From the NCBI GenBank assembly GCA_036186865.1, contig AP025069.1:16761835-16825834 (forward strand): 64,000 nt of DNA. The letters are read 5' to 3'. The position numbers and the translations under genes are program-made. Of the stretch, positions 1 to 11,329 are shown in pieces. How positions within the stretch are numbered: the first letter of the stretch is position 1; each line of letters begins with the position of its first letter. The stretch comes from Eustoma russellianum (lineage: Eukaryota; Streptophyta; Magnoliopsida; Gentianales; Gentianaceae). The notes below the pieces were generated by a model, which saw only the letters and a list, made by a program, of their open reading frames with translations, was not told the origin of the DNA and did not search any database.

Positions 1-545
1 TAGGGTTAATTTGGCACAAGTTTCAACCCTTTTGGATAATTATAAGTCAATCAAACATCAAAAGTTCTGAGACTAGTGCAGTCTGATTTTCAGACTTGCA
101 AAGGTTGAGACTTTGGTTGTAGTTGACCTACTTCCCAAAAGAATTTTCCAAAACTGCTTCAACCCATTTAAATATAGTATATAAGGAGTTAGTGGTTAAA
201 TTTTCAAAGCATTTGGACGTTCACACAAATAGGAATTAATTTTTCAAAACCATCTACCGTTTCTGGCAGATTTGCACAATCTGATTACCAACGGTTTTTG
301 AAGGGGTAAAAGTTGAATTTTAATTTGAAATTTTTAGGGGACCCTCATAACATCTGAGGCTAAGTTCTCTCAAAATTTCATAATTTGTGCAGACTTCTAA
401 CCTTTTAAAAACGTTTTAAAACTGGTCCTGAAAACAGAATCTGTTTTCAGAACTTGAATTGTTCAAGTTTAAAGAAATTTTAAAAACACACTTTTCGCAC
501 CATCTATTCAACCCCCCCTTCTAGTGGTGCCTTGCAGATCCTACA
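1..545 (+). repeat. Copia-1 5' LTR, 3'-terminal part
   Basis: This segment matches the last ~550 bases of the LTR at 5939-8984. It ends in CTACA, two bases before the primer-binding site, and includes the conserved C-run and 'tctagtggtgcc' block found at the end of all four Copia LTR families here. Confidence 0.93.
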
Positions 546-547
546 AG

Positions 548-559
548 TGGTATCAGAGC
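548..559 (+). other. Copia-1 primer-binding site
   Basis: TGGTATCAGAGC is the exact complement of the 3' end of plant initiator tRNA-Met and sits two bases after the LTR end. It primes minus-strand cDNA synthesis. Confidence 0.93.
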
Positions 560-599
560 GCAGGAACACTCACTTCAAGGAATCCAACGATTCAGTGAG

Positions 600-2517
600 A
601 TGGCAACTACAAATCTCAAAACCGAGCAAGAAGGTATGTCAAGCCAAAGGCCTTCACTTTTCGACGGTGAGTCATTTATTCAGTGGAAACTTAGAATGAA
701 GCTTTTTCTTATGGCTATAGATATAGATCTTTGGTCAATCATTGAAGATGGTCCTTATGTCCCATCTAAGGTATCCACTGTAGACGGAGTCACATTAGAA
801 GTCGTTAAATCTAGACAAGAATATACGAGTGATGATAAAAAGAAACTTAGTATGAATGCTAGAGCTATGCAACTACTCTTAAACGGATTAAGTAAGAGTG
901 AGTCTAGTTATGTGTCAAACTGTTCGAGTGCACAAGAAATGTGGAGGATACTAGAAATGAAACACGAAGGCACGAGTCAAGTAAAAGAGTCAAAAATTAA
1001 CATGCTCATGTCCACACTTGAGTCTTTTAAATTATTGCCCAATGAGTCTATTGTAGATATGGATCTTCGTTTGACTAACATCTACAACTCTCTTGAGTCT
1101 CTTGGTAAGGCTTTTACTACGCAGGAAAAGGTATAGAAAGTCCTACGAAGCCTTCCTTCTGAATGGGACCTAAAAGTGACCGCAATAGAAGAAAGCAAGG
1201 AAACTAAATCAATAAAGATGGAAGAACTAATCGGATCACTTAAAGTTTATGAAAATAAACTCACCATTCGGAAATCGGAATCATCTAAACAAGGTAAAGC
1301 TATTGCTTTTAAATCAAATGAATATGTCTCCCCCCCCCTCCGATCACGTAGAGGATAGTGATTCCAAATCGGATAATGATGACATAATTCTATTGGCTAA
1401 AGGATTGAGAAAATTTATGAGAAGGTCATTTAGAAACAAAAATAAGGGCACTACTACTAAGAGAAATAAGAACAAGTCAAACGATAAAGACGTTAAATGT
1501 TATGAATGTGGCAAACTCGGACACTTATCATATGACTGCACAAATAAAGAAAAGCAAACTACTAAGTACCCTGACAAGGAGCGGAACAAACATAGACTCA
1601 TCTCAGAACCCAAACAAAGGAAACGTGCTCTAAAGGCCTCCACCTGGAGTGATTCATCAGATTCTGAAACTTAGACCGAAGAGGAGACCGCACAAGTATG
1701 CTTTGCATCCAAAGCATCTAATGAGGTATCATCTGATTCTGACTCTGACTCTGAACCTTCTTATGATGATCTTTTTAGTCAGTATCTAGAATTGCATAAA
1801 TTCACTAAGACTCTCGCTAAAGAAAAGAAACGATTAATTGAAGACAAGAAACTGTTAGAATCTTCTAACGAGAATCTTGTCGCTCAATTAAGCGATTCGA
1901 AGAAAGAGTCATCATGCGTCATCACTGTATTAAAGACTAAGATTTCATCATTAACCACTCAAAATAATGAAATGAAATCCGAGATTTCAAATTTGAAATC
2001 AAGGAATACCGATTTAGAGAAAATGATGAAACAGTTTGATACAGGGTCCAACATGCTGCATCGCATCATATTATCACAAAAGCATGACAGCGACAAAACT
2101 GGACTGGGATACATTGATACTAACGAAGTATCAACCAAACCAACCAAGTTTGTTGTGTCTAAGAAAGTAGACACCCCTAAGCCGCAAGTGGCGTCTAAGA
2201 TGACGCAGAAAACGCCCCCTTCCTCACGCCCCATCTCTTCATATCATGTGAAATATAACTTTGTACCTTATAGATATGAAAAGAAGAGAATAATGCATAC
2301 ACGGAATTCATATCATCCACGCACTACGCACACACACACAAGGACATATCAAAAACGTCCTTCATTTAATGAGTATAAGGGAGTACTTAGGCAAAGGCCC
2401 AAAGTGCATGCACCACATGTCTATTATATCGCACCTTCATCTACATTCTTGCCATTTGATAGACCGAGAAGGATCACCCAAGTATGGGTACCGAAAGGTA
2501 CTTTTACCAAGAGGTGA
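600..2517 (+). pseudogene. Copia-1 Gag, broken
   Basis: Structural capsid/nucleocapsid protein. The start at 600 is the first ATG after the primer site and matches the start of the intact copy in Copia-2 (56897). The N-terminal capsid region (LFDGESFIQWKLRMK) is followed by a UBN2-like Gag domain, a CCHC knuckle CYECGKLGHLSYDC (1498-1539), an acidic serine-rich stretch and a long coiled coil (about 1790-2050). Breaks: a TAG at 1134-1136 where Copia-2 has CAG, a frameshift in a C-run near 1330, and a TAG at 1672-1674 where Copia-2 has GAG. The C-terminal part is open from 1792 to the TGA at 2515. Not functional as one protein. Confidence 0.92.
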
Positions 2518-2572
2518 TTAACTAACTCGAAAGGACCCAAAATTAAAAGGGTACCTAAATCATCTTTTCACA

Positions 2573-5500
2573 TTGCAGGGAGACCACACATCGAAAGATA
2601 CATCAATAAAGTGGTTCCTTGACAGTGGTTGCTCGAGGCACATGACGGGTGACCCAAGCTTGTTCTCCAAATTAAAGAAGGTCACAAAAAGCGGATCCGT
2701 GACCTTTGGAGACAACAATGAAGGCAAGATCATCGGAAAAGGTACAATTGGTAATCCGAACACACTCCAAATCTCCAACGTATTTTTGGTAAGCAACTTA
2801 TCCTACAATCTTCTTAGCATTTCTCAATTTGTTGACAATGGTTTTAATATGTGTTTTACTCACCCTTATTGCAACATAATAAATAAAAATGGAGAAATCG
2901 TTTTAAAAGGAAAACGAGAAGGCAATATTTTTACGCTATCTATGGATGATGTAGTAGACGCTAAAGTTAAGTGTTTTATGTCAAACGAACCCAATGTGAA
3001 TTTATGGCATAGACGTTTAGGACACATTGGCATTTCCACACTAGAAAAACTTCAACGAAAGAACCTAGTACGGGGATTGCCTACGCTTGACTTAGAAAAC
3101 TTTCAGTTGTGTGAATCTTGCATAAAAGGCAAACAAACACGTGAGTCATTTAAGCCGAAAAATGAAATAAGCACGACTAGAATATTAGAACTATTGCATA
3201 TCGATTTGTTTGGTCCTAGTCGCACTACAAGCCTTGGTGGGCGTCACTATGCATGCGTAATTGTTGATGACTTTTCTCGTTATACTTGGACTTTATTTCT
3301 TGCACATAAGGATGATAGCGCCGTTGAGATTGCTAAATTAATTAAACAACTTGAAAATCAATACGGTGTAAATGTGAAAAGGATAAGAAGCGATAGAGGC
3401 GGTGAGTTTAAAAACAAAGAGATGATTTTGTTTTGCGAAGAAAAAGGAATTAAGCATGAGTTTTCGCCACCTAGAACTCCACAATTAAATGGAGTAGTAG
3501 AAAGAAAGAATCGCACATTACAAGAAATCGCTAGAACCATGCTTTGCGAAAATAAATTGCCTAGATTTCTGTGGGCGGAAGCCGTAAATTGTGCATGCTA
3601 TATTGTAAATCGCCTATCTATAAGAAAGAAAATAAACAAGACGCCTTATGAGATTTTGAATGATCGCATGCCTAAGATTGACTATTTTCGTGTGTTTGGA
3701 TGCAAATGTTTTGTCTTGAATACAAAATATAATTTAGATAAATTTGAATCCAAATCAATTGAGTGCATTTTTGTTGGATATTCTATAAATTCGAAGGCAT
3801 ATAGATGTTATGATCCTCTCACTAGACAAATTATAGAATCTATTCAAGTTAAATTCAATGAATTTGGTGAGATTGATAAAGATAAGGAATATGACGATTA
3901 TTTTGAATTCAAACCCGTTTTGAATGAAGATAATGATTCTTTTGATATGCATGATATGAATGAGACACTAGAAATGCATGATCATATAGAAATGCATGAT
4001 AACTTAGAAAATAATCAACCAAGATGGCATAGAGATCATCCACATGATCTCATCATAGGCGACCTCACTCACGGTGTGCGACCACGTAGAAGAATTACTT
4101 CGGATGAAATAAATGAATTTCATGCTATGATTTCTGAAATTGAGCCCAAAAATGTGCATGATGCTTTGAGTGATTCTTCTTGGATTGATGCTATGCATGA
4201 CAAACTTAATCAATTCGTTAGAAACGATGTATGGGATTTAGTACCACGACCACAAGATAAAACTATAATATGCACAAAGTGGGTGTTTAAAAATAAAATG
4301 AATGAAGAAGGAAAGGTCGTTAGGAATAAAGCGAGACTTGTAGCACAAGGCTATAATCAAGAGGAAGGAATTGACTACGATGAAACATTTGCACCCGTAG
4401 CACGATTAGAAGCTATACGACTATTACTTGCTATTGCTTGCATGAAAGACTTTAAATTATATCAAATGGACGTGAAAAGTGCATTTCTAAACGGATTTAT
4501 ACAAGAAGAAGTATACGTGAAGCAACCACCCGGTTTTGAAGATTTGAAACATCCCGATCACGTGTACAAACTAAAGAAGGCACTATATGGGCTAAAGCAA
4601 GCACCAAGAGCATGGTATGATCGTTTTGCTACTTTCCTTTTAGAAAATGATTTTAAATGTGGTACTATAGATAGTACACTATTTTTGAAACAAGAAAAAT
4701 CGGATTTACTTATTATTCAAATCTATGTTGATGACATTATTTTCGGTTCTACCTCACATAGACTTGTTAAAGATTTTGAAAATTGCATGAAATCTGAATT
4801 TGAAATGTCTATGGTTGGTGAACTTAATTATTTTCTTGGCTTGCAGATTAAGCAAACGAGTAAAGGGATTCATATAAGCCAAGCAAAATATGTTAATGAC
4901 ATGATTAAAAAGTTTAATTTCGAAAATTTGAAACCATCCCCCACCCCTATGAGTGTCACTACTAAATTAGACAAAGACGACATGGCAAAGACGTTGATAA
5001 TGGCTTATATCGATCTATGATAGGCTCTTTGCTATATTTAACTGCTAGTAGGCCTGATATCATGTTTAGTGTTTGCATGTGTGCACGTTTTCAAAGTCAA
5101 CCTAAGGTGTCACACTTCAATGCGGTAAAAAGAATATTCCGTTATATTAAGCACACGCCCACCTTAGGAATTTGGTACGATAAGGATTCTACATTTGACT
5201 TACATGCTTACACTAATGCAGATTATGGTGGCTGCAAAATAGATAGAAAAAAGCACGAGCGGAACTTGCCAATTTATATGAAATTCCCTTATTTCATGGT
5301 TTTCCAAAAAGCAAGCAAGTGTTGCTTTGTCCACTACTGAGGCTGAGTACATGGCTCTTAGCCTTTGTTGCACACAGTTGTTGTGGATAAAACAACAACC
5401 TTCGGACTTAGGAATTACCGTAAATAAAATTCCTATATATTGTGATAGTATGAGTGCCATAAATTTGTCTAAGAATCCCGTGTTACATTCTAAGGCTAAG

Positions 5501-5674
5501 CACATAGAAGTACGCTATCACTTTCTTCGTGATTTCGTAAACAATGGTGACATTGTCATAGATCACGTTCGCACAGAAGCACAAGTAGGAGATATCTTTA
5601 CAAAAGCCTTAAATCAAGCCACGTATGAATCTCTTCGTTCTAAATTAGGCATGATTCCCGTTGATATGATTTGA
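2573..5674 (+). pseudogene. Copia-1 Pol (protease-integrase-RT-RNase H), frameshifted
   Basis: Polyprotein of a copia element. In order: protease with LDSGCSRHMTG; GAG-preintegrase zinc region with H..H and CESC; integrase catalytic core with IDLFGP, IRSDRGGEF and ERKNRTLQE; RT with AFLNGFIQEEVYVKQPPGF, LYGLKQAPRAWY and YVDD at 4724-4735; RNase H with ADYGG, TTEAEYMAL and YCDSMSAI. Compared with Copia-2 there is a 1-base deletion near 4980 and a 1-base insertion in an A-run near 5245, giving pieces 2573-5020, 5017-5340 and 5327-5674. The RNase H motif YTDADYGG reads YTNADYGG here, so a likely catalytic Asp is also lost. There is no ATG before the protease active site; see the gag-pol finding. 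Confidence 0.93.
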
Positions 5675-5733
5675 TTTGACGTGATTTGATTTACTTTCCT
5701 TTTTGACAGGAATCTTTTGATTTACTTTCCAAA

Positions 5734-5938
5734 ATAAAGGGGGAGAGAAAAGCATGATTTAAGGGGGAGAGAGACATTTAAGGGGAGAGAGACACATTGA
5801 TATTAATTGCACAAATCAAGGGGGAGCCGGATTTGAAATTCGAAATTCAAATCTCAAATCTGTGCATGTTTCGAGGGGGAGAGAAAGCATTTAAATCATG
5901 TGCATAAATTATTTTGAAAATCATCAAAAGGGGGAGAT
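5734..5938 (+). other. Copia-1 polypurine tract array
   Basis: Six G-rich purine runs of the form GGGGGAGA or GGGGAGA occur between the pol stop and the 3' LTR, each followed by A/T-rich text. The last one, AAAAGGGGGAGAT, directly abuts the LTR and is the expected plus-strand primer. No envelope-like ORF lies between pol and the LTR. Confidence 0.8.
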
Positions 5939-7226
5939 TGTAGAGATAAGGGGGTTTGAGTGATTTCAAAATAAGTGACTTAAATGTATATATATATATA
6001 TAAACGTGTACAAACATATATAAACATGTACATGTATGCATGATATCTTGCCATTACTTGCCTTATTTAGCTTATATATTATGTTGCCGTACTAACGAGC
6101 CATGAAGCATTAAAGCTTACATCATATGGCAAACATTTGTTGTGTTTACACTATTTTCAGGTGCCACCATTAATGAACTAAACTAGTTCATTAAGTGAAG
6201 TACTTAGTTTAATTAACTAAGTAGTTCATTAAAGGAAGCCACATTTGGAAAAGGCACAAAGGCAACAAGGCTAAGGAAGGAAAATTTTCTCCTCCTCCCC
6301 ATCTTAATTATACACGCAATATACACCTATTTTCAGATTTTTTTTAAAAGGCACATACACATGTATTCCAACGTACTACCGACACGTTATATATTTTACG
6401 TACGTACGTTAACGTCACACCACTATACTTAACTCATATTTATGAGTATATTCAGGTCTTATATCATATGATATAAGATATGGTGATGACAAATCAAATA
6501 CGACACGATAAAAGGTTCTAAACCGAAATTTGTCGTATCGGGCGAATACCGAAACTTCACCAACGTGTCACGTACTTGCCATAAATAAATGTCCAGCCCA
6601 TATACATCAAAAATGGATTAAAATTTCGTGCACATGACAGAAAAATCAGCCAAAAATACTTTCTATGTTGGCACACACAAATTACTCCACATTAAGGCCA
6701 AAATGTGAAGATTCCAAGTTTAATTTTGTCACATGCTAATGGTACCACTTTAAACCAGCCAAGTGCTGAGATTTAAAGTATACATTATATATATTATGTA
6801 TAACATAATATATATAACATGTGCAAAAGTTGGAATTTAAATTAGAGAAAAATCGGGTAATCGATAAATATCGAAAATTCGGTTTTCTACGCACACAATA
6901 CATGGAACGTTTTTGGTACATCATGTGACACGTATCTAGACACTTTTTACATATGATATACATCTTAAAGTGTTCTATAAAATTAAATTAAGGGCTGATT
7001 GGAATATTACATGTGTGTATTATTAAATGTGCATTATTTTACAAAGTTAGCAAAAATAAATTTCAGCACATGCACATACACATTCCAACGTCTACACCAG
7101 CTGATTTGGAGCATATGTGGAGCTTTGTTGGCATCTTGATTGGTCAAGGATCAATCATACAATGTTGGTGAATTGAAGAGAGAAGCTACAAATGGTAAGA
7201 ATTCAAAATATATCTCTCTTATATCA

Positions 7227-7610
7227 CATGCTGAAAATTTCAGCATGCTAAAATGTTGCTGGCCGAGTTTTGCTCTTAAATGTGACATATTTTGTCATCT
7301 TTCATTATGTGATTGATTGGAAGAAGAAATGGAAATGTTTTGAATATTATTTGAATTAATAAAGTGTGATATTTTATATATCACACATGCTGAAAATTTT
7401 TCAGCATGTGTGAAGACATGTGGCCGAATTTGTAAGCTTGGATGTGTCCAAGTTCATTTCTTATGTGATAGCAATACTTACCATAACTTGGTGATTCAAT
7501 TTTTAAAGAAAACAATCAAGGTAAATTGGGCATTATTTTGAAAGAAATGGAATGATACACATGCTGAAAATTCAGCATGGAAATGAGACATAATGGCCGA
7601 TTTTTTCATT
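7227..7610 (+). repeat. Three hairpin modules inside the Copia-1 LTR
   Basis: Three palindromes built on CATGCTGAA / TTCAGCATG lie at 7227-7247, about 7382-7412 (arms extended to 13-14 bases by ACA/TGT) and about 7561-7580. Each is followed 10-15 bases later by TGGCCGA(a/t)TTT or a near copy. Spacing is about 156 and 176 bases. The same three modules recur in Copia-2 (about 55078, 55238, 55412), so they predate the split of the copies. Confidence 0.8.
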
Positions 7611-7908
7611 AAAGTTGGAAGGATTTTTTGTCTTACAATTTATGTGAATATCTTATGATTTATGGAAGTTATTTTGTGATGATTTTTGGCACATGGTTAA
7701 GTGTAATTCTCAGATTTTTTTCCAAGTCACCATGATGATCACGTTTGAACCAATAAGGAGGTGTCAAGTAAGCGAAGACTAAATGATCATCCAATAAGAA
7801 GGTGCCAAGTAAGCAAGGCCTTGTCACAATGATGTCTTACACTCTCTCAAGGACTTAAAAGATAATTTTCAAGAGGGGAAGACAAGCAAAGGGGGACGGC
7901 TGCACCAT

Positions 7909-7915
7909 TATAAGG
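7909..7915 (+). promoter_or_regulatory. Possible TATA box in Copia-1 LTR
   Basis: TATAAGG is followed by AAAGAAGAGAGCAAAC and a CAACAACAA-type leader. The same TATAAGG is at 55764-55770 in Copia-2. Position and leader composition fit a U3/R border, but no transcript data support it. Confidence 0.3.
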
Positions 7916-8984
7916 AAAGAAGAGAGCAAACAAAACAACAACAAGCATTGCAATTCAAAGAGATCAAAAAGCCTAGCTCTTCTTCTCCTACATCTTCTTT
8001 CTTTCTCTCTTCTTGTAAAGCCTATTGTTTTCATATCTTTCAATCTTGAATAGGCTTGAGATAAACCACCATTCATATATCTTTGTAAAAGATTGATCAA
8101 GGTGTGATCAATCTTCACTCTAGCAAGGTGGTGGTGTTCGTGCGAATTGTACTTACAATATAAGGTTTGTAAAGGGTTGGAGTTAGGTGTAACTCTATCA
8201 ACCCTGTGGTAAGGTGTGTTGTGTGTGTGTGTGATTACTGTGAACCAAGGAAGGTGTTCCTTGAAGACTGGAGTAGGTTGTTTATAACCGAACCAGTATA
8301 AAAATCTTGGTGCCATTTACTTTCTGCATTTACTTTTCAGTTACTGCACTGTTTATCCTTCTTGTTCACATACGTAAAAATAGTAAACGATTTTCAAAAA
8401 TTACGAAAATTTCCAGAAATATACTCACACGTTCTAGGGTTAATTTGGCACAAGTTTAAACCCTTTTGGATAAGTATAAGTCAATCAAACATCAAAAGTT
8501 CTGAGACTAGTGCAGTCTGATTTTCAGACTTGCAAAGGTTGAGACTTTGGTTGTAGTTGACCTACTTCCCAAAAGTATTTTCCAAAACTGTTTCAACCCA
8601 TTTAAATATAGTATATAAGGAGTTAGTGGTTAAAGTTTCAGAGCATTTGGACGTTCACACAAATAGGAATTAATTTTTCAAAACCATCTACCGTTTCTGG
8701 CTGATTTGCACAATCTGATTACCAACGGTTTTTGAAGGGGTTAAAGGTTGAATTTTAATTTGAAATTTTTAGGGGACCCTCATAACATCTGAGGCTAAGT
8801 TCTCTCAAAATTGCATAATTTTTGGAGACCTCTAACCTAGTTTTAAAAACGTTTTAAGACTGGTCCTGAAAACAGAATCTGTTTTCAGAACTTGAATTGT
8901 TCAAGTTTAAAGAAATTTTAAAAACCACACTTTCCGCATCATCTATTCAACCCCCCCTTCTAGTGGTGCCTTGCAGATCCTACA

Positions 8985-10067
8985 GAGATTTTGTGGGAGT
9001 TGCCTCACGTTTAAGCAATCAAAATCAACCACGCACCCCCATGGACTTTATACTCCCTTGGCCGTACCTTCTTCACCATGGGTAGACTTGTCTATGGACT
9101 TCGTTTAGGCTTTCCTAGGACCCAAATTGGGATGGATAGTGTGTTTTTTGTTGTAGATCGATTTTCTAAGATGGCACACTTTATTGCATGCAAGAAAGCC
9201 GATGATGCTTCCCATGTTGCACACTTGTTATTCAAAGAAGTTGTCCGTTTGCATGGTATGCCTTGCACAATCGTGAGTGATAGGGATACTAAGTTTTTGA
9301 GTCATTTTTGGAGAGTCCTTTGGGGAAAGTTTGGTACTAAACTTTTGTTTTCTACCACGGCCCATCCTCAAACTGACGGCCAAACTGAGGTAGTTAATAG
9401 GACTTTATCACAATTGTTGCGTGCATTGATTAAACAGAATCTTAGACACTGGAAAGAATGCTTACCTCATGTTGAATTTGCATATAACAGGACAGTGCAT
9501 AGTGGGTCGTTGTATTCACCTTTTGAGGTTGTTTATGGTTTCAACCCCCATTCCCTACTTGACTTACTTCCTATTCCTGTGAATGAACGTGCTAGTCTTG
9601 ATGGTAAGAACAAAGCTGAAATGATTAAGAAATTGCATGCTAAGGTCAAATTGCAACTTGAGCGTAAAAATGAACAATATGCTAGGAAGGCAAAAAAAAA
9701 TCAAAAACATGTTTCTTTTGTTCCTGATGATCTTGTTTGGTTGCATTTGCGAAAAGCTAGGTTTCCTACTGAGAGGAAGTCCAAGCTCATGCCGAGGGGA
9801 GATGGACCTTTCAAGGTTATACAAAAGGTTGGTGAAAATGCTTATGTTCTTGATCTTCCGCCAGACACGTACGGTTCTATCTCTCAAACTTTTAATGTTA
9901 GCGATCTTACTCCTTTTGAGCATTTTGATGATTTTGATTCGAGGTCGAATCCTTTTGAGGAGGGGGGATTGATGAGGCTCAAGAGCCTCATCATGATAAT
10001 CTTGCACAAGGACCCTCCAATGAGACACATTGGGGTCCCTTTACAAGAAGCCAAGCGAGACGACTAG
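8985..10067 (+). pseudogene. Gypsy integrase C-terminal half, frameshifted
   Basis: Fragment of a Ty3/gypsy Pol. An N-terminal piece reads HGLYTPLAVPSSPWVDLSMD in another frame (about 9039-9100) before a 1-base loss near 9105. From about 9105 the frame runs through the integrase core (DSVFFVVDRFSKMAHF, IVSDRDTKFLSHFW, TAHPQTDGQTEVVNRTL) with D, D and E catalytic residues visible, then a GPF/Y-type C-terminal domain (GDGPFKVIQKVGENAYVLDL). The stop is at 10065-10067, inside the 3' LTR that begins at 9970. Protease, RT and RNase H are absent from this side of the Copia-1 insertion. Confidence 0.88.
9970..9993 (+). repeat. Perfect terminal hairpin at the LTR start
   Basis: TGATGAGGCTC (9970-9980), two A bases, then the exact inverted copy GAGCCTCATCA (9983-9993). 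The stem overlaps both the integrase attachment end of the LTR and the last codons of pol. Confidence 0.85.
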
Positions 10068-11275
10068 GTTTTGACACTGGGGCTTTCTTGACAAGGCATG
10101 TGCAAGATATGCCAACACATGGTGGGCAGCATTGGGTGCTCATCATTGAGGCCATGACTTGATTATCCTTGAGTCTATTGATGTAAGGGTTGGTGGGAGG
10201 GCATGATGGTCATTTCATGCGTTGTCGTCATAGTATCGAGTCTAGTTGTTTGAGTTGTCTTTTTTGGGTCTAGTATATTTTATAGCGTCTTTTTAATATG
10301 TGTTTGTAGTGCTAGTGGCTGTGTTTGAGTGTTTTCTAAGGAGGCAAGGCTAAATAAGGAGAGTGGCTTGAAGAGTCCCTATTTTTCAGGAAGTCAGCCG
10401 GACACCAGTCGGTATTTTGGATGCCCAGGTCGGAATATTGATCCAATTTGATTCAAACCACTTGGAGGTCTTAGGTAACTCAATTTGAGACGATTTTTAT
10501 GTTTTACACTTTTGCTAATTCGGACTACAAGATGGACCAAAATCAGGTGCAAGTTGCGAATCCAGAATGGAAAGTACTGAAGTTCACTAGATGGATACCT
10601 AATTTTTGGAGGCCCGTATCTCTATCCAGAAGAGTCCAAATAAGGTGATTCAAGAGTCTAAATTCAAGGACATTTCATGAGCTACAACTTTGCGGAAGGG
10701 TGCAAACCCTAATTCGGCGTCTAGAAGCAGCTATAAGCCAGTAACTGACAGGGTATAATTCCAGTGTGAGATTTTAGGGATTTGAGTTATGTAATCTTCC
10801 TTAATTAGCTTTGACTTATCTTTTATGTAAATTTGATTAAGATTGATAGGTAGTAATATTAGGACTTTGATTGATTAGTTAACTTTTAGGAGTAGAAGAA
10901 TTTGGCATTATATCATGACCAAAAACGGTAGCATAGGGTAGACAAAAATTTCAGAATTACAATTTCAGCAATAAAGGTTCTTTCTCCTTGCAGCCGTGAG
11001 TTGCATCTTTTGGTGTTTTTCCTTTGGTTTTGACAAATTAAAATCAAGGCTAGACCCAATTAGGGTTTGAGCAAACTTAGTTGGTGAATCACAATCCAAG
11101 GATATGGAACGACGTGTTGGATTGGGAGATTTGAATTGCTCGACGTAGACGTTGTTGACTTCTCTTGTCCAAGAAGGTGGTGTTTGCGCCATTGTCCCAT
11201 GCAAGGATTGATCAAAGGTGTCTTTTGGAGTTGAAAGAAGCGATCGTCAATTCAGTACGATCCAAGATCGTATCA
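9970..11275 (+). repeat. CRM-like 3' LTR
   Basis: Begins TGATGAGG straight after a purine tract (GGAGGGGGGAT). The first 24 bases form a perfect hairpin and another short inverted repeat (TACGATC / GATCGTA) lies near the end. The right end, TATCA at 11271-11275, is a best guess: TG..CA ends are met and the following sequence changes character. Confidence 0.6.
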
Positions 11276-11329
11276 TGATATCCCGAAAATGTAAGAGCAT
11301 GATTATAGAGCTAGTTCTTAGGTATAAGA

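Larger units (their letters stand above)
1..8984 (+). mobile_element. Copia-1, Ty1/copia LTR retrotransposon, left end outside window
   Basis: The order is LTR end, tRNA-Met primer site, gag, pol (protease, integrase, RT, RNase H), polypurine array, LTR, which is the Ty1/copia order (integrase before RT). The LTR begins TGTAG and ends CTACA. The 5' LTR is present only as its last 545 bases; by eye it differs from the matching end of the 3' LTR at about 15 sites, so the insertion is not recent. gag has two stops and a frameshift, and pol has two 1-base indels, so this copy is dead. The right end joins integrase-coding DNA of a gypsy element exactly after CTACA, showing that Copia-1 inserted into it. 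Lineage is probably SIRE/Maximus-like or Tork-like (long LTR, large coiled-coil Gag, repeated G-rich tracts before the 3' LTR), but I cannot settle this without a tree. Confidence 0.93.
5939..8984 (+). repeat. Copia-1 3' LTR (about 3.05 kb)
   Basis: Starts TGTAG after the last polypurine tract and ends CTACA. It is closely related to the Copia-2 LTRs. The 5' half is dense in palindromes: inverted TAATGAACTA arms near 6172-6194, ACTTAGTT/AACTAAGT just after, a perfect 22-base palindrome at 6457-6478, and three CATGCTGAA hairpins at 7227-7580. A possible TATA box (TATAAGG, 7909-7915) precedes a GA- and CAA-rich stretch that resembles a plant retrotransposon leader. No protein-coding content is credible. 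Confidence 0.93.
8985..11275 (+). mobile_element. CRM-like Ty3/gypsy element, 3' part
   Basis: Contains the C-terminal half of a gypsy integrase, a polypurine tract (about 9959-9968) and a 3' LTR. The left end is Copia-1's insertion point; the rest of the element should lie left of Copia-1, outside the window. The pol reading frame runs about 100 bases into the LTR, a layout described for some CRM centromeric chromoviruses. The integrase C-terminus (HLRKARFPTERKSKL, FNVSDLTPF, NPFEEGG) also fits the CRM/Reina side of chromoviruses. The right boundary is estimated from the last TATCA before unrelated sequence. Confidence 0.7.

Noticed and set aside
5675..5938. Envelope-like ORF after pol, as in some SIRE elements
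   Set aside because: Only about 260 bases lie between pol and the LTR, filled with purine tracts and stops.
7855..8316. 153-codon antisense ORF in the Copia-1 LTR, partly shared with 55763-56101 in Copia-2
   Set aside because: The two frames diverge through an indel midway and the composition follows the GA-rich leader on the other strand; no domain.
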